A stretch of DNA of 64,000 bases from Bacillota bacterium (GCA_022706825.1 JAKJBU010000001.1:61732-125731), one strand, 5' to 3'; positions 36,367 to 45,944 are shown, counted from the first letter of the stretch. Numbers and translations: made by a program. Notes: generated from the letters alone by a model not told the origin.

Positions 36367-39300
36367 TACTGTTCACCCCCCAAATCTGTTATTAATACAT
36401 TAATCAGCCTGTTGTTCCTCTCATTGTCATATACATACAGGGTCAGCCAGCCCTTCTTGTCCACGGGTATATTATCAAGAGACTCTGCAGTACCGTCGGT
36501 CTTAAAGTAGGAGGCATTCCTGAAGCCCTCTGCCAATTTGAGGCTGACCTGCCCCGAAAAGCCCTCTGCGGTCACCTGCAGCTTGCTTGCTGCAAGGGGG
36601 ATCGGTTCTCCTTCGTACTTTACTCCGTTTATCCAAACTATCTGCTCCTCGTCACTTCTGACCTTCACTGTGAGAGTTTTCACCGCCTCACTTCCTAAGC
36701 TGTTCACAACGCTGTAGGTTACGGTGTATATTCCCGGCTTCATGGTGTTTACAGTACCGGTTATTTTTACCTTGTTTTTCACATCTCCGTCTATACTGTC
36801 AACAGCCGTAAATTTCATCAGGTCTATAGAGCCCCTCCGGTTAATCTCTATATAATCCGGATATCCCAGGGTAATCACAGGAGCCCCCAGGACAATATTC
36901 TTTACCTCTGCCGTAAGAACCTTTATCTGCCCCAGGCTATTCCTTATCACGAAGCTGTACTGTCCGTTCTCGGAAACGGTAAGCTCTTTCTTGCCGCCGT
37001 TGTTAAGAACTGTAAACTCTTTATCGGAGGTGAGTGTGATTGTCACCGGATTTTTTGTCAGTTCGGCAGTGCTGAAGTTTATCTTGACATCTCCGGCCCC
37101 CGGCTCGTCAAGGTAAACCGTCGTGGTTGTAACAACCGCCTCGTTCCCCAGTTCGTCCAGGGCTCTCATGGTATATCGCTCCTTATCCGTGCAAGGGTAC
37201 ACCTGGCTGAGAGTGCTTCCCTCCGCCGGGGTTATCAGTTCATCTGACCTTACTATAGCGGTAATAGTGTTTTTGTAAGAATCATAAATATAATCCAGCC
37301 AAAGCTTCGGAGGAATCCTGTCTATGTTCTCCACAGAAGGCTTTACTACTTTTTCTATGCCGTACTCATTTACAAAAGTGAAATTCCAACTGCCGTTTAC
37401 TTCGGTGATGAAAGTATAGCTGTCATTTTCCTGCACTGTTTGAATATCGCCGCTTTTTAACTCTGATCCCGGCTCCGGCGTCATCGTCACTTTCACCGCT
37501 TCCCTGGTGGGATATACGGAACTGTAAGAGACCGCCACCCTTGGGCCTTCTGCCGGTATAGCGGTTAACTGTGCAAGGGCTCTGCCTTGATTTCCCGCTT
37601 CATCTTCGAATTCAAACACGAACTGGCCGTTGTTTTTAAACACATATCTTCCGCTTCCGCCGTTGTTTATTATAGTAACATTTCCCCTGCTGTCGTCCGA
37701 AAGCTTCAGGTTAGCCGTAACAGGCCCTTTCTTGGGATCAGCCCATGTGTAGCTTACCCGTCCCGAAGGAGGGGTAAGATCATCCACAGATGAGCTGTCC
37801 GATGCTTTAAGCATACCGGAGTATTTACCTGCGGATGCCAGCAATGACCCCGGGGCATATGCCCGCCTGCTTCCCTCCGTCATGGCAACCGTCACATTAT
37901 CCACCCAGTCTTCATTTACAATGTGGCCTACTTGGACAGTGTATAAATTGCCCCAAGCCATGTATAAAAAATATCCGTTCACATCAAAAGTTATCTCGGC
38001 TTTATCTACTTCCAGATAGTAATATTCATCTGACGCAAGCTCTTCCAGCAAATCGGCATTAAGATATTCAGAATTAATTGTCCTTATAGTTATATCCTCC
38101 GGAAAGGCTGACTGCATCACACGACCTTCTATTATATTTATATTGTCGTTATCTATCAAATATTGGTTCAGCGCGCCTTCCAGAGTTTCCCAATCGCAAT
38201 CAAGTCTTTCGGGCATGAACTCCATAGGATAGCCATCGTTTGCCTCAATAGTCACTGTTACAGGCCCCGAAGTCACTTCATCGTAGGGCGACATTGTTAC
38301 TGTGCCTTTACATTCAAGCATATCTGGGTCAATTTCAGACTCCCAGGCGGCGGTTATCAACCAATCCTCCGCATCGGGTCCGTCGGAGTCATAGGTATAG
38401 CGGAAGGTATACTCTTCACCTGCTCTCAGGTCATATACCGCTTCACTTACCGTTATGGGCTCAGGTGAAACAATGAAGGCTCTCATAACTCCCTCATGCT
38501 CCCCTGAGTATACAATATCAGGCTCGGTATATTCTAAAACCATATTATACGGATTTGACGTAAATTCGCCAGTATTCCCTGAATCATCAGTTGCCTTTAC
38601 ATGCAAGTAATAGGTTCCGCTCACTCCGGAAAAGCTTACGGTATTACCATTGGGATTGTAGTCATCCATAGGTATCTCCGTCCAATCTGTAACATCCTCT
38701 ATATTGCTTTCAGTAGTAAAGGCGTACTCAATTCTTGCTATGTTTTTATTGTCGCTGACTTTTATTTTAGGTGAAACACTCATTGCATTGCTATGATTGC
38801 CGTTGGGAGTGACTACAATCGTTGGCGATTCGGTGTCCGGAGGCTCCGGTTCCGGCTCATCATCATCGTCATCATCGTCAACAACCGGCTGAATTACCAC
38901 AGGTATAGGTTCCACACATGCCTTTACCGCTCCCTTATTCCCGGCCTCATCCTCCAGTATAAAGTAATGAGGTTCTCCCCTGGCAATGATTTCCTTGTAG
39001 TATCCGGGAACATATCCAATTACCTTTATATCCTCGGAAGGGCACAAGTTGTCACTGATGTCAACAAGTTCCGCAGTAAAGAAATAGTTCGAACCATAGT
39101 AGCTGCTGTACTTGACCCTTGCCGTAGGAGGAGTTACATCCCTTATAACCGTAGATGCAGCTGCATCCGACTCTTTCCCTGCACTATCCCTGTATTTTGT
39201 ATAGAAGGTTATGGGCCCTTCCTTGTCAGGCAAAGGAATACAAGGGCTGTAACCCTGGGTTTCAAAGGAAGTAGCCCCTTTTTCAAGGGGTATCCAGCCG

Positions 39301-42140
39301 CTCCAGCTTACTCCGTCCATGGACCAGGAGAATTCCTCTACAGAGTTGAAAATATGGAGCTCTGCAAAATCCTCATTGGTGTATTTGCTTCCTCTGTAAA
39401 AATTAATGTATGGGGCTGAGGCTGAAAGCTTTGATTCAGCATTGCCGTATGGCCCGAAAAGCATATTTCTGTTGTTCTGGTGCGCGTCCGTCGCCGTTAC
39501 ATTCACATAGGTATCCGGCTTCAGTTCATCCTTGCCTATTATTATTTCCCCGTTCTCCGGAAGCTGCTGCCGGTCGGAATTAGTTAAAATGTACTTTACT
39601 TCGATATCCTTCCGGGGAGTATAATTATCGGATACATGGATCGTGACCTTCATGGATCCGTCCGCCTGCATTTCCGCATTTGCAGTCACCTGGGGAGGCT
39701 TGAAGTCGAAAAGCAGCGGCTGCGGGACCGTTTTGCTTCCTATAGGCTTCCTTTCCTCGTCTGCCGCAATGATGTGCAAATAATAATAGCCGTCCCTCTC
39801 CCGGGGATCTCCTTCAAAATCTTCCGAGGTATTGATCCTGTGGCTCTCCTTGTACCTCCATATCCCTGAGTTCTCTGAAAACTCAGGCATTACAGGTTCC
39901 CGGGTCATGCAGTACCAGAGCCCCTTGCAGCGCCAATTCACGCCGTCTTCCCTTACCCAGTCTGCAGAGCATAAATAGACCCTTCCTTCAGCGGCGCCCC
40001 CCAGGTTAGTCTCAAGACTGACGCTCATTTCTTTTTGAGTCTCAATGGAGGATATGTCAATATCCGTTCTGGTCACATTTATGTCCGTCGCCCAGCCGTA
40101 TCCTATATATCCATGGGTCGAGCCGTAGAACATATTGCCCTTTTTGTCCTTTGCATGTACAAATAACCTGTAGTTACTTGTTCTGCCCGGATCGATCCCG
40201 AACATTCCGGCCAACTCGTGGGAATGGTACCATCTGCCCGGAGCCAGGGATTTCGCAGCTCTCATAATACCTCCGAAGTCCGCGTTGGTATACCCAATGC
40301 CGAACTTCAAGGTATCATAATCCACTCCCGAAACCTCATCCGTAACATTTATCTTTACGTAAAAGCCTCCCTTTTCCTTTTCCGCTTCCTTGGTGTGGAC
40401 GGTAATTACCGGAGGCTCGGTATCTCCCACATATCTTTTACTATCCGAAAGCTTCACTCCTCCTATGGGAAGCAGCGGCGCCTTGTTCCCTGCTGCATCC
40501 ATCACATACAGCTCCCCATAGGAAACTCGTTCTGTCGACCCGCTTTCCTTCCACTTGCTGTATATACTCCCTGTTATCTCAAGGGGATCGAAGCTGTTCT
40601 CCATGTTGTCGAAACGAAATTCCAGCATTGTTGTGCCGTTCCCACTCGCATAGTATGCATCAGGGGTACCGGAGCGGTACGGATCCAATGCCCCTGTCCA
40701 GTCCCGGTTCAATGCGTTCAGATACAGCTTCGCATCGTAGCTTGAAAATCTGCCTGCCCTCTGATAGTTCTCAAACTCCAGCTTGTTTATGTTATGTTTG
40801 ATAAAGGCTCCATCGGATATCGTTATATATACAGGCTCCGAAAATTTGAAATACAAAGGCAATGTTTGAGAACGGTCTAACGTTCCCTCGGGCAGTCCGC
40901 CGTTTATCTCCAGCAGTACCGGAGCTGTCGTTTCCACTCTGAAATCCCGGGTATAGATCCTGTAGACATTGCTGACTCCGCTTGCGGAGCCTGAGGCAAA
41001 GGATATGATCCTGTATTCATTGGGCATCGGGTTGAAAGCATTGTCTGTGATGACTCCCCCCTCCAGCACCATTTCATATATGTCTGAGGCTCTGAACTCA
41101 TCTCCCGGCCGCACGGTATATTTGAACTTTATCTGCTTGCTGTAATCATTTCCGTAGGTCTCCTTATTATACCTGGATTTGTCAACCGGGTAGGCATATC
41201 CCTCCATATCCCTTCCGTCGGCGTTCCTGTACTTGAACTTCATCTTCAGCTCGCCGAATTGCTGCAATATCCCCCTTCCGTTGTTGTCCCGCACATGCTC
41301 CAACAGCAGCTTTTCATCAGGGTAATTTGGGGACAGCTGGGCATTTAGAAATGAATTCCTCTCGGTGGCGTTCAAGCCCCTCACATAAGCCAGATAACCC
41401 GGATCGTTTATGAATATGGGTTCGTTAAACTCAAGGTCCCAATATACATCGTCCCCTATGCCGTAGTAATCCTTCATCCTTCTTTCCTCGGGAGTCCCCA
41501 GTTCCCGCCTTTCTCCGAATTCCACATATTTGGGTATAGGGGCCACATCATCAGTTATATATACCTCTATATTCCTGAAATATATTTCACATTTGTTATC
41601 ATCAAGTATACTGATGCCCTTCTCCCCGGCAAGGGTCAGCTGCATACCGGTTGCACCCTCCGGCACATAGCCCGAAAAGCTTACATCATTCCAGCCGCTG
41701 AAATCATGCTGCATCCGTTCCACCGTTATTGAACCGCTTCTCCCGTCACCCAACGGAGCCCAGAAGTCCAGGAATATACTAGCCACATCTCCATCGAAAG
41801 CCTGTCCGTAAGCCTGCAGCCTTACCTTGTATTTCAGCCCGGCTTGATTGTCGGCGCCCTTAAGGGGCATGGTCCAAAAGTATTTAAAACTATTATTTAT
41901 ATTTTTAGGCTTGATTTCATCCCCTGTCTCGGGATGGGACTCAATATAAAAGCTGTTTGTCTCGTTTGTGCTCCATTGTCCCTTGTCAGGATAACAGTTT
42001 TTTATCCCCTTGGATGCAAAATGTGCTCCGTTGTCAAAGCGCACATCGGTACCCGACCCCGCAACCGGGACAATCTGCGATGTAAGCAATACCAATGCCA
42101 TAATTACCGATATCATACCTTTGACTGTCAAGTTTCGCAT
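36366..42140 (-). CDS. Giant secreted multi-domain surface protein without SLH
   Basis: A 1924-residue exported protein. The signal peptide runs to about residue 28 (ends IVPVAGSG). Many Ig-like/cadherin-like beta domains follow, recognisable from repeated phrases such as 'DTEPPVITVHT', 'PPQVTANAEM' and 'TPPTARVKYS'. An acidic Asp/Glu/Pro linker (DDDDDDDEPEPEPPDTESP) lies near residue 1100. A C-terminal DUF5011/HYR-like domain starts near 1765 (TAVDSIDGDVKNKVKITG...PGIYTVTYSVVNSLG). It has no wall anchor of its own. The overlapping downstream gene supplies SLH domains, so complex formation at the surface is plausible. It lies 32 nt downstream of DUF2442-2; RBS AGAGGGTGG. Confidence 0.85.
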   Translation of the reverse strand: MRNLTVKGMISVIMALVLLTSQIVPVAGSGTDVRFDNGAHFASKGIKNCYPDKGQWSTNETNSFYIESHPETGDEIKPKNINNSFKYFWTMPLKGADNQAGLKYKVRLQAYGQAFDGDVASIFLDFWAPLGDGRSGSITVERMQHDFSGWNDVSFSGYVPEGATGMQLTLAGEKGISILDDNKCEIYFRNIEVYITDDVAPIPKYVEFGERRELGTPEERRMKDYYGIGDDVYWDLEFNEPIFINDPGYLAYVRGLNATERNSFLNAQLSPNYPDEKLLLEHVRDNNGRGILQQFGELKMKFKYRNADGRDMEGYAYPVDKSRYNKETYGNDYSKQIKFKYTVRPGDEFRASDIYEMVLEGGVITDNAFNPMPNEYRIISFASGSASGVSNVYRIYTRDFRVETTAPVLLEINGGLPEGTLDRSQTLPLYFKFSEPVYITISDGAFIKHNINKLEFENYQRAGRFSSYDAKLYLNALNRDWTGALDPYRSGTPDAYYASGNGTTMLEFRFDNMENSFDPLEITGSIYSKWKESGSTERVSYGELYVMDAAGNKAPLLPIGGVKLSDSKRYVGDTEPPVITVHTKEAEKEKGGFYVKINVTDEVSGVDYDTLKFGIGYTNADFGGIMRAAKSLAPGRWYHSHELAGMFGIDPGRTSNYRLFVHAKDKKGNMFYGSTHGYIGYGWATDINVTRTDIDISSIETQKEMSVSLETNLGGAAEGRVYLCSADWVREDGVNWRCKGLWYCMTREPVMPEFSENSGIWRYKESHRINTSEDFEGDPRERDGYYYLHIIAADEERKPIGSKTVPQPLLFDFKPPQVTANAEMQADGSMKVTIHVSDNYTPRKDIEVKYILTNSDRQQLPENGEIIIGKDELKPDTYVNVTATDAHQNNRNMLFGPYGNAESKLSASAPYINFYRGSKYTNEDFAELHIFNSVEEFSWSMDGVSWSGWIPLEKGATSFETQGYSPCIPLPDKEGPITFYTKYRDSAGKESDAAASTVIRDVTPPTARVKYSSYYGSNYFFTAELVDISDNLCPSEDIKVIGYVPGYYKEIIARGEPHYFILEDEAGNKGAVKACVEPIPVVIQPVVDDDDDDDEPEPEPPDTESPTIVVTPNGNHSNAMSVSPKIKVSDNKNIARIEYAFTTESNIEDVTDWTEIPMDDYNPNGNTVSFSGVSGTYYLHVKATDDSGNTGEFTSNPYNMVLEYTEPDIVYSGEHEGVMRAFIVSPEPITVSEAVYDLRAGEEYTFRYTYDSDGPDAEDWLITAAWESEIDPDMLECKGTVTMSPYDEVTSGPVTVTIEANDGYPMEFMPERLDCDWETLEGALNQYLIDNDNINIIEGRVMQSAFPEDITIRTINSEYLNADLLEELASDEYYYLEVDKAEITFDVNGYFLYMAWGNLYTVQVGHIVNEDWVDNVTVAMTEGSRRAYAPGSLLASAGKYSGMLKASDSSSVDDLTPPSGRVSYTWADPKKGPVTANLKLSDDSRGNVTIINNGGSGRYVFKNNGQFVFEFEDEAGNQGRALAQLTAIPAEGPRVAVSYSSVYPTREAVKVTMTPEPGSELKSGDIQTVQENDSYTFITEVNGSWNFTFVNEYGIEKVVKPSVENIDRIPPKLWLDYIYDSYKNTITAIVRSDELITPAEGSTLSQVYPCTDKERYTMRALDELGNEAVVTTTTVYLDEPGAGDVKINFSTAELTKNPVTITLTSDKEFTVLNNGGKKELTVSENGQYSFVIRNSLGQIKVLTAEVKNIVLGAPVITLGYPDYIEINRRGSIDLMKFTAVDSIDGDVKNKVKITGTVNTMKPGIYTVTYSVVNSLGSEAVKTLTVKVRSDEEQIVWINGVKYEGEPIPLAASKLQVTAEGFSGQVSLKLAEGFRNASYFKTDGTAESLDNIPVDKKGWLTLYVYDNERNNRLINVLITDLGGEQ

Positions 42141-42172
42141 AAAACCACCCTCTTACATTTATAATTTCATAC

Positions 42173-42409
42173 TCAGCCAAGCAGAATAACATCCATAAGC
42201 TCTCCTACGGTAAGCCGTACCCTTCCGTTCCCCCATAGGACATAATCGCCGTCAGTTACGGCGGTCCTGAAAAATGCTTCATCCGTAAGTTCGGCGTATT
42301 TCGCCGTCTGCAGCTTACCGGACAGGTCAACGATTACCGTACTGCCTCCCTCCATTTCCATGAACAGCCGATAGTCCTTCATGGGCAGTACGGTTCTTAT
42401 ATAGCTCAT
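42173..42409 (-). CDS. DUF2442 domain protein (module 2)
   Basis: A 78-residue paralogue of the protein at 4290-4547. It shares 'V.P..DYRLFMEMEGGSTVIVDLSG', a middle 'AELTDEAFFRTAVTDGDYVLWGNG' and the terminal 'VRLTVGELMDVILL' that aligns with 'IPLRLTVDNILFAI' of the first copy. The start at 42409 has GGAAGGAGG 7 nt upstream; an in-frame TTG at 42415 is too close. It is the first gene of the exoprotein operon and lies just after a terminator-like hairpin. Function unknown. Confidence 0.8.
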   Translation of the reverse strand: MSYIRTVLPMKDYRLFMEMEGGSTVIVDLSGKLQTAKYAELTDEAFFRTAVTDGDYVLWGNGRVRLTVGELMDVILLG

Positions 42410-42445
42410 AAGCAATCCTCCTTCCGGAATTCAATAGAAATATGC

Positions 42446-42489
42446 AAAAAAATCCTATCTTACTAATATATTGTAAGACAGGATTTTTT
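42446..42489 (-). terminator. Hairpin between LuxR-2 and DUF2442-2
   Basis: Arms AAAAAATCCTGTCTTAC and GTAAGATAGGATTTTTT (one mismatch) around AATATATTA, symmetrical enough to terminate in either direction. Its U-tract ends about 18 nt before the DUF2442 RBS. Together with 4591-4622 this shows that both modules have a terminator built into the leader. Confidence 0.75.
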
Positions 42490-42496
42490 ATCCCGC

Positions 42497-42514
42497 ATCG
42501 TCCAAACCGACGAT
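42497..42514 (-). promoter_or_regulatory. Candidate operator palindrome upstream of module 2
   Basis: A perfect 6-bp inverted repeat ATCGTC / GACGAT with a 6-nt spacer, just upstream of the hairpin. It holds the same relative position as the palindrome at 4639-4658 in module 1, though the two sequences differ. Confidence 0.3.
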
Positions 42515-42536
42515 ATTTTTAATTTATTTGAAATTC

Positions 42537-42744
42537 TTATTCAGCCCTGCACATTCCTGAATACAGTTCGATAAAAGCAGCACTGCCCCCCAGCAGTGTG
42601 CAGAACAGCACCGGGCGCCGGAACAAGCGGCTTAAATAACCTATTACCCTATTTGGGGCATCAAGTATCCCGGCAGTTTTTGTCCGTCTGAGGCTTGCCC
42701 GGTTGGAAAAGGCGGAAACAATAAGCTTTTATCTCCTTGTCCAT
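42537..42744 (-). other. Possible small frameshifted gene after LuxR-2
   Basis: An ATG at 42744 with a strong GTAGGAGGAG RBS lies 15 nt beyond the LuxR-2 stop, but its frame ends after 27 codons (MDKEIKAYCF...). The +1 frame from about 42730 is open to 42537 and encodes a hydrophobic, protein-like stretch (VIGYLSRLFRRPVLFCTLLG, GGSAAFIELYSG). Removing one base near AAAAGCTT would join them into a peptide of about 68 residues with one membrane segment. It may be a decayed small membrane protein, or only the 27-residue peptide may be made. Confidence 0.3.
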
Positions 42745-42759
42745 ATAACTCCTCCTACA

Positions 42760-45231
42760 TCACTTCAGCTTTTCCGCAAGCTTCGCCCGGCGGTCTATAT
42801 CCAGCTTCTGGAATATGGCGCGCAAATGGGCCCGGACGGTGCTTTCCGTGACCACCAGACGCTTTGCAATCTCACTATTATGCAGTCCCTCCGCCGCCAG
42901 CTTCGCCACCTCATATTCCCGGGGCGTCAGGTCAGGAGGAAATTCCTCAGGTGTCATATCTTCATAGAGCCTTGTCCATCCCGACAAGAACCTGTCTTTA
43001 ATTTCGTTAAACCTGCCGGCAAGCTCAGGGTATTCCTTCTCAACCAGGTTGTCGGTCAAGCCCTGAAGCAGCCAGGAGTATGAGGCAAAGGGAAATATAA
43101 ATCCGTCAGGCATAGCTAATTTCCCGGCCCGTGCAACAAGGTCACAGGCCTGATCACGGTTACCCACCGATATATACCCTACAGCCAGGGTCAGATACAG
43201 GATCATGTCCCTGAAGGGATTAGATCCCAAATTCTCCTGATACGTGGCCTCAAGCATTCCCAGCATCCTCGGGAATTCTCCCCTGTGCATCAGATAGCTT
43301 ATGTGCACGAACCCTGCATTGGAAATCATCAATGGAGTAAGCCTCTGATCCGAAAAGTCCCCCTTCTTAAGCCAATCGGCTATTCTCTCAAGCTGATGCA
43401 GCTCGTTAAAAAGTACCCCCCGGGCTATATCCAGGGCTTGTCTGAGTATGAAGGAATCCTGAGAGATAAAGGATGCCGCACGCTCCATGGAGCTGATGGC
43501 ATTCTGCCAGCCTGCCGTATCGGCTTTGTGCAGTGCTATCTCGGCCAGCTGTATCGTGGCCCCCAACAGCACAATGCTCTGCTGCCTGCTCTCAGCCAGA
43601 AAAGCAGCCTTGTATGCAAGTATCTCAGCTTCACTCAGGTTTCCCCTGTGATAGGCCAGCTCCGCCCGGAACAACACATCCACCCCACTGCCGTGGCCTC
43701 CCGTAAGCTGTGAATACAATCCGATATACTCCTCCAACTCCTCCGCTTCCCTATCGGCTTCCCCCGGCATAGTATGCAGTTCCGCCAGGGCGAAGTAATT
43801 GCCCAGGCACCAAGGGGCTGAAGGCAGTATAACCCGGGAACATCTGCCTTTGAAAAGCACCGCCGCCTGCCTGAGTACTGCAGTCATTTCGGCAATTTTC
43901 GGATAGCTTCTGTAGGAAGCCAGAAGCAGCCATTCCCCCATGAGGCCGGAATCCCCCGACAGCTCCGGCAGCTCTCTCAGCTCCTCCAGCAACAGCTCGT
44001 ACTGAGCCTTTTTACCATTCATGTACAATGCCCAGGCAACTCTGAGCATTGATAGCATATTGTTTCTTTTTATATCAATCGGGCAGTTTGCAGCTATATC
44101 CAGAGCCAGCTCAGCAAAATGCGAATCGCCTATATTTTCTAAAGTATTATTGGAAAAATCCATGGAAAGCATACGCTCAAAATCCCCGGCTTTCCAATAA
44201 AAGCCCAGGGCGCTTGAGATTTTGCCCTCATCCCTGCATAAATCCCCGGCGGACAGAAAACACTTCCGTTCAAAAGCACTTCCGCGTTCACTGCACTTCT
44301 GAATAAGCAGCTGGCTCAGAATGCTGTGAAGCTCATATCGTCCTTCATAAGCCTCATGACGGATAAATGGGCTTTCAAGGGCATCCAGAGCGTATTCCGG
44401 CAGCTTATCGAAGCCGTTCAGGGCACAGGCCTGCTGTACGGTAATCATCTCAAAGGGAGACAGCCGCAGAAGAAATACCTGCTGCTCTTCGGTCAGGGTA
44501 TCCCATACAAGATGCTCCATAAGAGCCAGTATACCGGACGTACCGTATAAAACTCCCGTATCCAGGTAAGCACAGAGCTGCAAATATATTGCTATGATCC
44601 AGCCCTCAGTGTAATGCTCAACAGCCAGGGCATCCTCATAAGTGATTCTTAAACCCGCAAGGGCATAGTAACGTCTTATATCCTCTGCATCCAGCTTCAG
44701 GTCGGAGGCAGTGATATGAAGGAATCCGCGGCCTGCAATTGCCGTAAGCATATTGCGTTTAAGCATCTGGGTAACAATTATGATATGCAGCCCTTCTCCC
44801 CCGTGTTCCAAAAGTGCAGTAAAAAAAGAAGGGGACAGGAATGTATGCAGTAATTGGAAGTTGTCTATCACAAGGTAGGCTTCATGTCTGCATTGTATGC
44901 TTCGGATTGCATCACAAGCCTCCCCTGCGGTAACGGCATTGGGAAATTCAATTTTTAACAGTCGTTCTCCTGCCTGGCTGTCTATTTTGTCAATTTCATG
45001 GCAAAGACGACGGAATCCTGCGGCAGGAGCTTCATCAGCAGCAGTAAACCAATAAACAGGCGTACCCTGAGAAAGCTCCGCTTTCAAGAAATCCCTTATT
45101 GCCGTGGTTTTGCCATAACCGGAGGGAGCTTCCACAACAGTAACCGGCGCATGAAGAATGTCCTTTAATTTTTGCTTCAGGCTGTCGGAGAAATAATGCA
45201 GTTCTCCTCTGCTGATTCTGCTTCTTCCCAT
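42760..45231 (-). CDS. MalT-like LuxR-family transcriptional regulator (module 2)
   Basis: An 823-residue paralogue of the regulator at 4671-7142. Walker A is PSGYGKTT (residues 36-43) and Walker B AYLVIDNFQLL near 125. A helical repeat middle is followed by a LuxR HTH at the C-terminus (LTPREYEVAKLAAEGLHNSEIA, VTESTVRAHLRAIFQKL). The start at 45231 has AAAGGAGGG just upstream; an in-frame start at 45270 would add 13 residues and lacks an RBS. It probably activates the DUF2442/exoprotein operon that follows. Its different signal domain implies a different inducer from module 1. Confidence 0.9.
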   Translation of the reverse strand: MGRSRISRGELHYFSDSLKQKLKDILHAPVTVVEAPSGYGKTTAIRDFLKAELSQGTPVYWFTAADEAPAAGFRRLCHEIDKIDSQAGERLLKIEFPNAVTAGEACDAIRSIQCRHEAYLVIDNFQLLHTFLSPSFFTALLEHGGEGLHIIIVTQMLKRNMLTAIAGRGFLHITASDLKLDAEDIRRYYALAGLRITYEDALAVEHYTEGWIIAIYLQLCAYLDTGVLYGTSGILALMEHLVWDTLTEEQQVFLLRLSPFEMITVQQACALNGFDKLPEYALDALESPFIRHEAYEGRYELHSILSQLLIQKCSERGSAFERKCFLSAGDLCRDEGKISSALGFYWKAGDFERMLSMDFSNNTLENIGDSHFAELALDIAANCPIDIKRNNMLSMLRVAWALYMNGKKAQYELLLEELRELPELSGDSGLMGEWLLLASYRSYPKIAEMTAVLRQAAVLFKGRCSRVILPSAPWCLGNYFALAELHTMPGEADREAEELEEYIGLYSQLTGGHGSGVDVLFRAELAYHRGNLSEAEILAYKAAFLAESRQQSIVLLGATIQLAEIALHKADTAGWQNAISSMERAASFISQDSFILRQALDIARGVLFNELHQLERIADWLKKGDFSDQRLTPLMISNAGFVHISYLMHRGEFPRMLGMLEATYQENLGSNPFRDMILYLTLAVGYISVGNRDQACDLVARAGKLAMPDGFIFPFASYSWLLQGLTDNLVEKEYPELAGRFNEIKDRFLSGWTRLYEDMTPEEFPPDLTPREYEVAKLAAEGLHNSEIAKRLVVTESTVRAHLRAIFQKLDIDRRAKLAEKLK

Positions 45232-45330
45232 ATACTCCCTCCTTTGATGGCTATTGTAATTATTATACAAATATTATGAAAAAATGACAATATACTGCAA
45301 AGTTTTGCACAAATGAAGAATACTGCGACA

Positions 45331-45411
45331 GAGGACACGGGGACGCGGGGACGTTTCCCCTGTCCCACTGGAAGTGGGACAGGGGAAACGTCCCCGTGTC
45401 CCCGTGTCCTC
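45331..45411. repeat. REP-like GGGACGTTTCC palindrome, copy 2
   Basis: An 81-bp hairpin with a 39-bp stem carrying a single mismatch, from GAGGACACGGGGAC through CACTGGAAGTG at the centre to GTCCCCGTGTCCTC. It is the same family as 22811-22889. It lies between LuxR-2 and the small repeat protein, directly after GAAGAATACTGCGACA, a near-match to the end of foldback element A. Similar GGGACGTTTCC palindromes are common in Firmicutes and, from memory, have been linked to REP-type transposases; none is seen here. Confidence 0.75.
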
Positions 45412-45471
45412 AGAAAGCAAGCGGGGAATTTCTTTTGTAGCTTTTCTGTCCCAATGTAAAAATGCAAAGAG

Positions 45472-45813
45472 CTAAAACCCGAATCCGAATCTGCGTCTTC
45501 GTCTTCGCCTTCTGAAGCGTCTGAGAAGCAGCAGGAGGAGCACAGTACCAAGCAATCCTCTGAAGCCTTGATTTCCATAGCCCATATACCTGCCTGACAT
45601 ATCGTATAGTCTGTAGTCGTTACTATAAAACCCTATAGGCCTGCCATCCATTCCGTAAACAAACCTGTCGTCTGCATATGCCATAGGGTTGGAATATTCA
45701 TCGTAAATCATCCGGCCATCTGTATAACCTGCAACACGATTCCAGCCGTCATAAATCACATCACCGTCAACGTATCCCTGAAGCCTGCTTTGTGAATCAT
45801 ATACATGCTCCAA
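45472..45813 (-). CDS. Small YD/GYxDG-repeat protein with membrane tail
   Basis: A 113-residue protein of unknown family. It is built from about five imperfect 18-residue repeats of the form IYD..NRV.GY.DG (VYDSQSRLQGYVDG, IYDGWNRVAGYTDG, IYDEYSNPMAYADD, VYGMDGRPIGFYS, LYDMSGRYMGYG). A hydrophobic stretch (LLGTVLLLLLL) and a tail with ten arginines ending FGFGF follow. The repeats recall beta-hairpin 'YD'-type repeats, and the tail should place it in the membrane with Arg inside. The start is TTG 45813 with GGGGGTGAG upstream. Function unknown. Confidence 0.7.
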   Translation of the reverse strand: MEHVYDSQSRLQGYVDGDVIYDGWNRVAGYTDGRMIYDEYSNPMAYADDRFVYGMDGRPIGFYSNDYRLYDMSGRYMGYGNQGFRGLLGTVLLLLLLRRFRRRRRRRRFGFGF

Positions 45814-45944
45814 AATCTCACCCCCTTTTTTATTTCGTTTATATAAATTAAAGAAACTTCATTCCCCTATCATTATTATGTAGCATGTACATTCCTTGAC
45901 ATCATCAAATTGCATATTGTATCAAAATACCGGATATGGTATTC

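Noticed and set aside
45177..45578. 133-codon Asp/Glu-rich ORF on the minus strand
   Set aside because: It overlaps the arginine-tail codons of the repeat protein in another frame and runs through the REP-like palindrome and the LuxR-2 start.
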